A DNA stretch of 64,000 nt from Xestospongia muta. Lineage: Eukaryota > Porifera > Demospongiae > Haplosclerida > Petrosiidae. The first letter of the stretch is position 1; each line of letters starts with the position of its first letter. The notes below the pieces were generated by a model. The model was not told the origin of the DNA, did no database searches, and saw only the letters and a list, made by a program, of their open reading frames with translations. The position numbers and the translations under genes were made by a program. The stretch lies in contig OY848917.1 of NCBI GenBank assembly GCA_963693285.1, forward strand, positions 24,920,745-24,984,744. Direction: 5' to 3'. Of the stretch, positions 1 through 11,423 are shown piece after piece.

Positions 1-1726
1 TTGTTAACAGTGGACCAAATGGATATTACAAGTTCTATGATCAACCAGCTATTCAAATGTCAGGTATGTAGGTTATTTAAAGAAACAATTTAATTTGTTT
101 TTGTTAGAATGGGCAAAACATCCTGGCAAATACTGTGACCAATTTTGGCCAGGTTGGGATAAACGTTTGAATGAGGTAGAACTAACTAAACCTGGTTTTA
201 AAGAGTCTTTAAAAATTAAGGACATAGGTAAATTGTGAATTTAGTTTTATTTCATCAATCATTTAACCAATTTATGTATGGTCATTATTAGATTGCATGC
301 TAACCAAAATTTGTCTAAAAAATTATCAATGTTAATATTATATTTTGTTAAATCTCTGATGTTTAATCATGCCCACATGCTTACACAGCTAATTAAATCA
401 TGCCCACAAACTTACACAGCTGCATCCTCATGTTTTTAATTGTATATTCCATAGTCAGTTTATGTAGTATATGCCTACATCAATAAACTTGTTAAAAATG
501 GACAATATATGTACCAGCAAATAAAATACTTCATGAAGTATTATATTAATTTTTATGGTTTTTCCTTTATAGGCTCATATTTTGATGCAACTATGACTCC
601 AATTATGAACCAGCTTCGTAAATGGTGGGCTGAAAATCCACAAACAGCATGGCAAAAGTGGCTTGATAAATGGGCTCAGTTCTCAGTAGTTGGGCTCCTA
701 CGTAGTACGTATGCACAAGTGAAGCTAGCACTTCAACAAAGTCAGCACTTTGCTGACACAGATGATGATGATCTTGCTGTACTTGCTCACCTTTTGCCAT
801 GGCCAATCGAAGCTGTTGTTGCATACACTACTTATACATATACCCTTCCTCTCGAAGTTAGCCTTGTTGAATACTTGAGGGATGACCTTGGTCAATGGTG
901 GAAAGATCCCATGCACTCCTATGAAGATGGTTTAAGTATGCTTCCAGAAGCTTTTATCAAAAAGAACAAACAAGGTTGGAATAAAAAGGTGGAGCTTTCA
1001 CAAAATATCATCTTTGGTGTGTCTGCTCACACTATTGAATACTCACATGGCCATGTTAAAGTCATCTGTCATAATGAAACAACAATGCAAAAGTGTGTTT
1101 TTGAAGGAGATAAAGTTATTATAACGTTGCCAATTAATGTAATTCGTGGTTTGAAATTCTCTCCACCTTTACCAGGGCTTTATTACCAAGCTTTTGAAAA
1201 CATCAATATAGGAGCTTCAACTAAGATAATGCTGCAATGTCGTCGACGTTTCTGGCAGGACGAAGGAATTCAAGGTGGTTTCAGCAAAACAAACATGCCT
1301 ATTGGTCAACTTCATTATCCGAGTAACCCTGAGTTTAAAATACCAAATGATGAAAGGGGTATTTTGATGTGCTACACATGGAAGAGTGAGGCTCTTCTCT
1401 TTGGGTCGCTCTCACCAGAGAAAGCAATTTCAGAAGCTGTTGAAGAGGTTGCAGAGATTCATCCTGAAATTACCAAAGATTTTGAAGTAGGAGTTGTTCA
1501 ATCATGGTACGATGATCCATCAGCTCAAGGAGCTTTTTGTCTTCTCAACCCAGAGCAATATATTGCTGTGAGAGGTCTAATGATATATCCGTATCAATCC
1601 ATTTACTTCTGTGGGGAAGCACTTTCTTATGCAAATGGATGGATTCAAGGAGCTCTTGAGTCTGGTTTGAGAGCTGCTTACCAGTTATTTGTGCGTAACG
1701 AAAAACTTCATCCTGGAACAACCTAA
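1..1726 (+). CDS. Flavin amine oxidase / L-amino-acid oxidase-like, copy A (5' truncated by window edge)
   Basis: Three exons are visible: the end of exon 2 (1-63), exon 3 (108-227) and exon 4 (573-1726, stop TAA). All joins are in phase (AG/GT at 63/64, 107/108, 227/228, 572/573) and match complete copy C exon for exon. Exon 4 encodes the substrate and C-terminal FAD-binding part, including the segment [20 protein letters not shown] near the end, the classic C-terminal FAD contact of the flavin monoamine oxidase/LAAO superfamily. The N-terminal dinucleotide-binding part lies outside the window. By family it should oxidatively deaminate an amine or amino acid to give an oxo product, ammonia and H2O2; the substrate cannot be read from sequence. 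Exon 4 differs from copy B by only two residues (E/K and A/T), so the duplication is recent. Intact as far as visible. Confidence 0.85.
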
Positions 1727-2148
1727 TCAAAATGATGATTTAAAGGGATGGATAATTTTGGAAACATTGTATTTTACAAGTGTGATTTTGAAATTACCAA
1801 AGAATAGCTGTCATTTAAAAAATAAATTTCTTTGTTCTTTTGAATGGATGTAAGGCTGACTATCTAGTAGAACTACTGATAATTAACAAAACCTAAAGCC
1901 ATACATGGTGATAATAATTGCAAGTACACATTACAATATTGTGCATAATATAGGTCTTCCATAATCAAAACAATACCATTTGCCTTTATCAAATATTATA
2001 GTGAAACATATAGTGATGACACTCCTATATATAATAACTGACGATAGTTTAGTGATAGCTTGTAAAATTCCTTTTTGGTAATCTAAAATTGTTATATTAT
2101 TAACACCCCCGCCCATAGGTGACCTTCCTGCAGGTTGGTTGTCTACAC
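1727..2148. repeat. 3' flank of oxidase copy A, repeated after copy B (3818-4255)
   Basis: The stretch after the copy A stop is repeated almost base for base after copy B, ending in both places with the same GGTGACCTTCCTGCAGG segment (near 2118 and 4232). It contains 3' UTR-like AT-rich sequence with AATAAA-like motifs (AAATAAATTT near 1820). No gene is seen. It marks the extent of the duplicated unit and the breakpoint at about 2148, where the two copies diverge. Confidence 0.7.
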
Positions 2149-3817
2149 CTTGGTCAATGGTGGAAAGATCCCATGCACTCCTTTGAAGATGGTTTAAGTA
2201 TGCTTCCAGAAACTTTTATCAAAAAGAACAAACAAGGTTGGAATAAAAAGGTAGAGCTTTCACAGAATATCATCTTTGGTGTTTCTGCTCAAACTATTGA
2301 AAATTAAAGACATAGGTAAATTGTGAACTTAGTTTTATTTGATCAGTTCCTTTAACCAATTTATGTATAGTCATTTTTAGATTGCATGCTACCAAAATTG
2401 GACTTAAAATTATTATCAATGTTAATATTACATTTTGTTAAATCTCTGATGTTTAATCATGCCCACATCCTTACACAGCTAATTAAATCATGCCCACATA
2501 CTTACACAGCTGCATCCTTATATTTTTAATTGTATATTCCATAGTCAGTTTATGTTAGTATATGCCTACATCAATAAACTTGTTAAAAATGGCTAATATA
2601 TGTACCAGCAAATAAAATACTTCATGAACTATTATATTGATTGTTATGGTTTTTCCTTTATAGGCTCATATTTTGATGCAACTATGACTCCAATTATGAA
2701 CCAGCTTCGTAAATGGTGGGCTGAAAATCCACAAACAGCATGGCAAAAGTGGCTTGATAAATGGGCTCAGTTCTCAGTAGTTGGGCTCCTACGTAGTACG
2801 TATGCACAAGTGAAGCTAGCACTTCAACAAAGTCAGCACTTTGCTGACACAGATGATGATGATCTTGCTGTACTTGCTCACCTTTTGCCATGGCCAATTG
2901 AAGCTGTTGTTGCATACACTACTTATACATATACCCTTCCTCTCGAGGTTAGCCTCGTTGAATACTTGAGGGATGATCTTGGTCAATGGTGGAAAGATCC
3001 CATGCACTCCTATGAAGATGGTTTAAGTATGCTTCCAGAAGCTTTTATCAAAAAGAACAAACAAGGTTGGAATAAAAAGGTGGAGCTTTCACAAAATATC
3101 ATCTTTGGTGTGTCTGCTCACACTATTGAATACTCACATGGCCATGTTAAAGTCATCTGTCATAATGAAACAACAATGCAAAAGTGTGTTTTTGAAGGAG
3201 ATAAAGTTATTATAACATTGCCAATTAATGTAATTCGTGGTTTGAAATTCTCTCCACCTTTACCAGGGCTTTATTACCAAGCTTTTGAAAACATCAATAT
3301 AGGAGCTTCAACTAAGATAATGCTGCAATGTCGTCGACGTTTCTGGCAGGATGAAGGAATTCAAGGTGGTTTCAGCAAAACAAACATGCCTATTGGTCAA
3401 CTTCATTATCCGAGCAACCCTAAGTTTAAAATACCAAATGATGAAAGGGGTATTTTGATGTGCTACACATGGAAGAGTGAGGCTCTTCTCTTTGGGTCGC
3501 TCTCACCAGAGAAGACAATTTCAGAAGCTGTTGAAGAGGTTGCAGAGATTCATCCTGAAATTACCAAAGACTTTGAAGTAGGAGTTGTTCAATCATGGTA
3601 CGATGATCCATCAGCTCAAGGAGCTTTTTGTCTTCTCAACCCAGAGCAATATATTGCTGTGAGAGGTCTAATGATATATCCGTATCAATCTATTTACTTT
3701 TGTGGGGAAGCACTTTCTTATGCAAATGGATGGATTCAAGGAGCTCTTGAGTCTGGTTTGAGAGCTGCTTACCAGTTATTTGTGCGTAACGAAAAACTTC
3801 ATCCTGGAACAACCTAA
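2149..3817 (+). pseudogene. Oxidase copy B, rearranged and lacking exons 1-2
   Basis: From 2149 to about 2300 there is an internal piece of exon 4 ([18 protein letters not shown] onward) joined directly to the last ~15 bases of exon 3 (to 2315), followed by a normal intron 3 and a complete exon 4 (2664-3817). Exons 1 and 2, which encode the N-terminal FAD dinucleotide-binding motif, are absent, and so is most of exon 3. The locus therefore cannot encode an entire oxidase by itself. Exon 4 is nevertheless fully open and almost identical to copy A, which suggests a recent duplication or gene conversion. An alternative is use of this exon as an alternative terminal exon of the upstream copy A; nothing in the sequence proves or excludes this. 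Confidence 0.75.
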
Positions 3818-5030
3818 TCAAAATGATTTGAAGGGATGGATAATTTTGGAAACATTGTATTTTACAATTGTGATTTTGAAATTACCAAAAAATAGCTGTC
3901 ATTTAAAAAATAAATTTTTTTGTTCTTTTGAATGGATGTAAGGCTGACTATCTAGTAGAACTACTGATAATTATCAAAACTTAAAGCCATACATGGTGAT
4001 AAGTATCACAAGTACACATTACAATATTGTGCATAATATAGGTCTTCCATAATCAAAACAATACCACCTGTCTTTATCAAATATTATAGTGAAACATAGA
4101 ATGATGACACTCCTATATATAATAACTATATATATTAACTGACGATAGTTTAGTGATAGCTTCTATCAATATCTAACATTCCTTTTTGGTAATTTTATAT
4201 TGTTGTTTTATTATTCACACCCTTGCCCATAGGTGACCTTCCTGCAGGTTGGTTGTCCTACATGAAAATTTATTAGGGATGTGTATCACCCAATATTGCA
4301 CCTGTTATATCTCTCAACAGAATAGGATGACTGATTGCAATTATTTACTTGTAGTGTTGAGCACAAAATTGACACAGGTTATATACTAACAATGGAGAAC
4401 CTGTTTTTTTACAATACTTTACAACACGCAGACAATTATGATACAATATTTTGTTCATATATGTAGTCACAAGTCTTGACTCTAGGAATAAGGTAGGAGC
4501 CAATACAACAGACATTATGTAAGTAGACAATATAACATCATGTAAGGAGACAATATGACATCCCCAGTCAATTCACTGTCTTCATTATCTAAACTTCTTT
4601 TCTTTTCCTGTGTGAATTTTTTACATGAGTTTTGTCCCGACATTTTCTATTATGTAATATTAAAATCTTTAAGGCTTTCCATCTGTAAATATGCTCCCTG
4701 AATGACAAAATTGTGAATGCTATAGTCCAGTTCCTAATCACCTATTTGCCTGTAGTTATATAAAAAGGAGAATTAACATAATGTATTACTTGTTTACAGT
4801 GAAGACATCAAATTCATCAATACAATACATACTGTTCTTATACTTCAATTGTAAGTGTCTTGCGCATGTGCAAATACCGCCCAGCTAATGAGGAAACTAA
4901 TTTTAAAAAGTTGGAAGTAGCTAATGAGGAAACTAATTAAAAGAAGTAGGAAGTAGCTAATGAGGAAACTAATTAAAAGAAGTTGGAAGTAGCAAAAAGC
5001 TCATTTGACCTGTTCGAGTCTAGACAAAAT
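3818..5030. other. Intergenic region and promoter side of oxidase copy C
   Basis: 3818-4255 repeats the flank of copy A. About 4500-4870 is homologous to 19760-20125 upstream of copy E (shared GTGTGAATTTT...ACATGAG and TTGTGAATGCTATAGTCCAG blocks), so the 5' regulatory region was copied with the gene. No coding signal found. The last ~110 bp are a short tandem repeat described separately. Confidence 0.6.
4884..4992. repeat. Three tandem copies of a ~37-bp unit just upstream of oxidase copy C
   Basis: The unit reads approximately GCTAATGAGGAAACTAATT followed by AAAAGAAGTTGGAAGTA, repeated three times with small changes. It ends about 40 bp before the start codon at 5031. The corresponding region of copy E (near 20,135-20,170) has a single GTTGGAAGTAGCG occurrence, so this is a copy-specific expansion in the 5' UTR or promoter. 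Confidence 0.75.
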
Positions 5031-7325
5031 ATGGCACAGGGTAGTAGCTTAAAAATAGCAGAAGAACCTGATTGGGAGTGTGGTGGTCTCTATGATCAAT
5101 TGTCATCTTTCAATAAAGTGTTAGATGATGAAGTCACCTCTTTAGCACAGAGTCATTCTAAGGAATCAGATAGTCCACTTCAACAAAGCGACCTGTTAAA
5201 ACCATTCTTGTTGGATATTAGTAATTGGGGTCTCAATTATGCCTACCATAAATACTATGGAAAGCAGGAAAATCCAGATAAGTACAAGCATACTAAAACA
5301 ACACACCCTATTAATGTCATTATCATTGGAGCTGGTATGTCTGGATTAGTTGCTGGTTATGAGCTTGCTCAAGTCGGACATAATGTTACTATATTAGAAA
5401 TGCAGCACCGTGTAAGTGGACGAGTAAAAACGATTAGAGATTCCCATTTCTTGAGAGGAAGCGGACTGTGGAGTGATTGTAAGTAAATGTAATGTAAAAA
5501 ACAATTATAGCTCTCTCTCTCATAGCTGGAGCAATGCGTCTACCAGGTACTGGAGAACCAGACTGGAATGGACCTAGTCACTTCATGACAGACTTCTATG
5601 CTCAGCATTTTAAACTTCCAATCATTCCTTTTGTTAACAGTGGACCAAATGGATATTACAAGTTCTATGATCAACCAGCTATTCAAATGTCAGGTATGTA
5701 GGTTATTTAAAGAAACAATTTAATTTGTTTTTGTTAGAATGGGCAAAAGATCCAGGCAAATACTGTGACCAATTTTGGCCAGGCTGGGATAGTCGTTTGA
5801 AGGAGGCCGAAATAACCAATCCTGGTTTCAAAGAGTCTTTAAAAATTAAAGACATAGGTAAATTGTGAACTTAGTTTTATTTGATCAATTCCTTTAACCA
5901 ATTTATGTATGGTCATTTTTAGATTGCATGCTACCAAAATTGGACTTAAAATTATTATCAATGTTAATATTACATTTTGTTAAATCTGATTTTTAATCTT
6001 GCCCACATACTTACACAGCTGCATCATTCTATTACTAATTATAAATTTTATAGTCAGTATATGTCAGTATATCCATATGTTCATAAACTTGTTAAAATGG
6101 CCAATGTAAGTACTAGCAAACAAAATAATTAATGAAGTATTATATTGACTGTTATGATGTTTCCTTTATAGGCTCATATTTTGGTGCAACTATGACTCCA
6201 ATTACAAACCAGCTTCGTAAATGGTGGGCTGAAAATCCAAAAACAGCATGGAAAAAGTGGCTCGATAAATGGGCACAGTTCTCAGTTGTTAGGCTTCTGC
6301 GTAGTACGTATGCACAAGTGAAGCTTGCACTTCAACAAAGTCAGCACTTTTCTAACACAGATGATGATGATCTAGCTGTACTTGCTCACCTTTTGCCATG
6401 GCCAATCGAAGCTGTTGTTGCATACACTACCTATACATATATCATTCCTCTTGAAGTTAGCCTTGTTGAATTCTTGAGGGATGATCTTGGTCAATGGTGG
6501 AAAGATCCCATGCACTCCTATGAAGATGGTTTAAGTATGCTTCCAGAAGCTTTTATCAAAAAGAACAAACAAGGTTGGAATAAAAAGGTGGAGCTTTCGC
6601 AGAATATCATCTTTGGTGTTTCTGCTCAAACTATCGAGTACTCGCATGGCCATGTTAAAGTCATCTGTCGTAATGAAACAACAATGCAAAAGTGTGTTTT
6701 TGAAGGAGATCAAGTTATTATAACATTGCCAATTAATGTAATTCGTGGTTTGAAATTCTCTCCACCTTTACCAGGGCTTTATTACCAAGCTTTTGAAAAC
6801 ATCAATATAGAAGCTTCAACTAAGATAATGCTGCAATGTCGTCGACGTTTCTGGCAGGACGAAGGAATTCAAGGTGGTTTCAGCAAAACAAACATGCCTA
6901 TTGGTCAACTTCATTATCCGAGCAACCCTGAGTTTAAAATACCAAATGATGAAAGGGGTATTTTGATGTGCTACACATGGAAGAGTGAAGCTCTTCTCTT
7001 TGGGTCGCTCTCACCAGAGAAAGCAATTTCAGAAGCTGTTGAAGAGGTTGCAGAGATTCATCCTGAAATTACCAAAGACTTTGAAGTAGGAGTTGTTCAA
7101 TCATGGTACGATGATCCATCAGCTCAAGGAGCTTTTTGTCTTCTCAACCCAGAGCAATATATTGCTGTGAGAGGTCTAATGATATATCCGTATCAATCCA
7201 TTTACTTCTGTGGGGAAGCACTCTCTTATGCAAATGGATGGATTCAAGGAGCTCTTGAGTCTGGTTTGAGAGCTGCTTACCAGTTATTTGTGCGTAACGA
7301 AAAACTTCATCCTGGAACAATCTAA
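5031..7325 (+). CDS. Flavin amine oxidase / L-amino-acid oxidase-like, copy C (complete)
   Basis: Exons 5031-5478, 5526-5693, 5738-5857 and 6172-7325 give 1,890 nt (629 aa plus stop) with all introns GT-AG and in phase; three introns are 47, 44 and 314 bp. Residues about 100-130 hold the dinucleotide fold [20 protein letters not shown] followed by a Glu (ILEMQHR) and the GRV motif expected to bind FAD. Exon 2 begins [11 protein letters not shown], like the substrate-domain start of LAAOs, and the C-terminus has the WIQGALESG FAD motif. I chose ATG 5031 because copies D and E start at the same place; an upstream in-frame ATG exists at 4983. No signal peptide is visible, so a cytosolic or peroxisomal enzyme is more likely than a secreted one. 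The copy reads GRVSGRVKT as HRVSGRV, with S for the usual first G of the GGR motif. Substrate unknown. Confidence 0.9.
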
Positions 7326-9144
7326 TCAAAATGATGATTTGAAGGGATGGATAATTTTGGAAACATTGTATTTTACAATTGTGATTTTGAAATTACCAAA
7401 AAATAGCTGTCATTTAAAAAATAAATTTCTTTGTTCTTTTGAATGGATGTAAGGCTGACTATCTAGTAGGACTACTGATAATTATCAAAACCTAAAGCTG
7501 TACATGGTGGTCGCAAGTACACATTACAATATTGTGCATAATATAGGTCTTCCATAATCAAAACAATACCATCTGTCTTTATCATATAATATAGTGAAAG
7601 AATACAGTGTTCAGTTATGATGGCACACTTTTCTACATATACATCGCATTACATTATTAAGCTAGAACACAATGTTGTTTCCATGACCTATCATAACTAG
7701 CATTTAGTTAAGATACAAAGAAGAGCAGACTATAAAACTAAAATCTATGAAAAAGTGACAGCAGTTTGAGACTATAGTTGTGCCAAACTGACGCTATCCA
7801 AATTGCATTATCTGGTCAAATCAATGCCATTTTGTATTAGTGTTGTTTTAGTTAACTATAACTAAAATTTAAACCCTCTTACTTTAATTTAGTTATAATA
7901 TAGTTAACTAAAACTATTGTGACAGATGATAATACTAACTATAACTAACTAAAATTATTATAAAATATGTAAAACTAATTAAAATTATGTGCTGAGAGAG
8001 CGACACTAACTGTATCTAACTACATAATAGCTATAGCTAACTATACATAACTGTAACTAACTATAATTAACTCAAAATAACCATATATATTATTAACTCT
8101 AACTAACTAAAATTCTGCTAGTAAAATACAAAGGTTGAAATAAAATAAGTAACAATAGAAATGAATAAATAAAATATATGTTCAACTAACTAATCAACAG
8201 AACCTAATAGAACATAAATGTATTAGATATACATATATCTATTGTAATAACTGTCGACCAATACCATATATGGAATATTTAGAAACTAGCCTTGTACCCA
8301 GGCATTCTAGTAAAGAGTAGGTACGAGGCTAATTTAGAAACCAGATTGCATGCTTAATTAAAATATCTAGACAGATGTAAAAACGTAGTCATTGTTCAAG
8401 GCTTTCTTTTAGTAATACATTCACTTCTATATTACTTTCATTCAATTAATGTCTCCATTCATTAGCACAAGTGATAAGAATTTGTTTTGTTTAGTACACA
8501 ATACACAGTGTAACTTGAATTGCCTGCCGACACCTTTATCTACATTAATTAAAATAACATGCAATAACTAAAACTTTTGGTGCAGGAAATAACTAGTTAT
8601 AATTAACTAAAGATTTTTCTAGGAGCAAAACTAACTATAAGTAACTATAAGTGAAAAAAACAAAAACTAAAACCACACTATTTGTATCCATTAATTTCTC
8701 AAAGTCAAGTGTGGAAAATATGACAATGTTACTGTTCATGATAAAGCTACAACGATTTCATAATCATATGTAAAGTTTTCCATAATTAATATCAGAAAAA
8801 AAATATTTGATCAACTTGAGCAAAAATCAATTACTTTACCATAACTATAATCTATAATTATTACTATCATACTATAATTAATAAAAATATTTACAACTAG
8901 ATATCATAACGTGCAGACATGAACAACGTTTTTATATTGTATAGCTTTCTATTACAACTTTTATTTATTAACATAGTGGTAGTGTAAGCTTTGATGCATT
9001 ATTAATTTTATCTTCATTATTAAAATTGAAATCTTTTTTAAACTAATAGCATATCACACAAAAAATATTGAGATCTCAAAATTACATTATTAATTTACTC
9101 TCTAATTAACCAAAATAGAAAAAATAATTCAGTAAGTTTGGTTA
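7326..9144. other. 3' flank of copy C with degenerate TAACTA-rich low-complexity DNA
   Basis: 7326-7800 and 8690-9140 are homologous to the flanks after copies D (13,771-14,818) and E (22,957-23,955), so they belong to the segmental unit. Between them, about 7840-8690 is an insertion specific to this copy, rich in degenerate TAACTA/AACTAAC motifs without a clean period. No gene signal seen. Confidence 0.6.
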
Positions 9145-10870
9145 TCAATAATAATAACAAGTACAACAACAGGCTACTTTATACTCTGGACTTTGACAAC
9201 TGTCAGTTCCAGCTATTAGTTTGCAATATGGAGGATAGAGATCCTTATCACAACCTATAAAATGAGAAATAAAATTAGATAAAGTGGCTTTGTCTTTTTG
9301 ATGCACTAGCTCTCATTCCTTTAACTATGTTACAACATAACAATATTAAGGCCCTCTTTCAATATGGCTTAGATATACATGTCATGTTGCTTACATGGAT
9401 CATTGTTGCAGTATTCAAAATTAGTTGGCTATAGTAGCACATCACATTGACTATCATCAATGATGGCTCCCGTGCTTTGAGCAATACAAGTTATAGAACG
9501 AATACGATTACCTCCTCCACAAGATTTAGAACACTGATAAAGGATAACACATAGTGAAGAATGAATTCTACATTGTTGATTTTTTGTTATGATATGTGTT
9601 CACTTACATTAGACCAAAGTGAAGTACTCCATATTCCATCAACACCTATAATGTAATATAATATAATGATGTCATAATGTAATGGGTCATAATCTTTATG
9701 TTATTATTAATTAGCCAATGTGTCGTAAAGTTGATGATATTGGACAGTAGAAGTGTATTAAAATCAAACATGATTTAATCTTCATATTGATGTTAAAAAC
9801 TTACTTCCTAGAATAACAATTCCTTCATCATCTCCAGCATTGTTAACTGTTATACAATGATATGTGCCCATTAAAGATGGAACAAATGTGGAAAATGTCA
9901 ATATGAGATCATTGGAGATGTCACTTATGGTAACACCAGGTGTGGAAGAGTTAATAGGCACAAGAACACCTAAAGATCCTTCTTTATACCATGTTGTACT
10001 GGGTTTTTCAGTGCCCAAATATAGACAATGTAGCTCAATAGTGTTGCCATTTCTAACAGAGATGGATTGGTTAGTCCTACCAGCTGCAGCTACAATTTTA
10101 GTAGGAGTTGTAGGATCAATTCAAGCGAATCTATTGAATGAAATAACATTTGACATTATGCACTGTGTTTTATATTATCTGATCAATGTATCTGGTGTCT
10201 ATCCATTGTCTATCCATAAATCTATCCATTGTAGTTGTTTGTTCCTGCTCATATATATACTTACCATCTACCAACCTGCCTGTCCATCCATTAACAGCAT
10301 CTACATTTACCATCCATTTATATGTCTATACATTAATCCATTCACTTATTCACTCACACATTTACCTAGATATGTCTGTCCATCATCAACTCATCCATTC
10401 ATCCATAAATCTATTCACCCATAACTCTATTCATCCATAAATCTATTCATCCATAACTCTATTCATCCATAACTCTATTCATCCATAAATCTATTCATCC
10501 ATAAATCTATTCATCCATATATCTAATCATCTATCAATCTTTCCATTTGTTTATCATCTATCTATCCATCCATTCATACATTTATTTATATGAAATAAAT
10601 AGTCACTACCAAACACTTGAACTGTTAAGTCACTTCTACTTGCACCACAGACATTACTGGCATTACAATGAAAGATACCGCCATCAGACACACCAATGGA
10701 GACAATTGAGCTAACTGGATATATAGTACCAGATGTAAGAGGAACATTAGTAGTGCAAGTTAATGTAAGGTCATCTCCAACAAAAGGACAAACATCCACT
10801 CCACTGGGTAGAGCTTTCGGTTGGCTGCATTTATTCCCTCCAGACACACTTATACTGTAGTATAACTTCA
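9145..10870 (-). pseudogene. Ig-TSP1-PLAC gene copy 1, truncated and broken
   Basis: On the minus strand, exons homologous to exons 7-11 of the intact gene at 23,956-30,420 are present: an Ig exon (about 10,610-10,860), a second Ig exon (about 9,795-10,105), the WSTSLWSN start of TSP1 (about 9,615-9,650), the rest of TSP1 (about 9,400-9,540) and the PLAC exon (9145-9254, CDKDLYPPYC...CCCTC). Exons 1-6 are missing. Damage: an in-frame TAG at 9429-9431 inside TSP1, where the intact copy has AAG; a one-base loss and an 18-base deletion near the start of the second Ig exon; and Cys-Pro changed to Cys-Leu in the same exon. The PLAC exon itself remains open. It is a decaying paralogue. Confidence 0.8.
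10380..10545. repeat. Short tandem repeat, CTATTCATCCATAA type
   Basis: Roughly a dozen imperfect copies of a 14-16 bp unit (CTATTCATCCATAAAT / ATAACT) lie in the intron between the two Ig exons of copy 1. Shorter versions occur at the same intron position in the other copies (near 16,400, 18,430 and 25,200-25,290), so this is an old intronic microsatellite with copy-specific length. Confidence 0.8.
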
Positions 10871-11423
10871 ATGACGTATGACTAATTGATATTATTGCCA
10901 ACTCAAACGTTCATAGGACATTTTATTTAAGTCAAGAATTTAAATTGTAATCACATAACATATCTGTGCAATAGTACAAGAAAAGAAGTCGAATAGGACA
11001 TTTGATTTTAAAAGTGCTGCATACTGTATGCCATACGTCTTGATCACATGACCAAAATATACCTCAATTAAGTCGTGCACAGTAAAATTATCATTATGAA
11101 GCATTGAGAAAACAAAATTATTGCAAACTTCACATATATTATAAACAAGGTGAGGCCTCTTCGTATACCAAAAATTTAGACGAAATGTTTGTATGTTGAG
11201 TTATGGTTGGACACCCTACAGTACATGATGCGAGGCAGTGTTAGTTGATAAAAGACGGTCTGTGCTATTATTCATACTCTTAACATATTAATACGTCCTC
11301 AGGTCTAAATATACCTTACGCACATCCGCATTTGCTATACGAGTCCTATATGCGTTTGTCACAGACTCTTCCTCTCTAAGCGAAGGGGTGGCAACTCCTG
11401 ACCTGATCGAGCATTGAAAAAAT
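10871..11423. promoter_or_regulatory. Region upstream of oxidase copy D, conserved with copy E
   Basis: About 11,225-11,415 aligns with 20,420-20,620 upstream of copy E (shared blocks GTTGATAAAAGAC, CTCAGGTCTAA, CACATCCGCATT, ACGAGTCCTATATGC, CCTGATCGAG). This is probably promoter plus 5' UTR. No clear TATA box. The preceding 350 bp show nothing recognisable. Confidence 0.5.

Noticed and set aside
603..916. Minus-strand frames inside the oxidase exons (also in the other copies)
   Set aside because: Shadows of the oxidase frame, repeated in each paralogue only because the coding strand is conserved.
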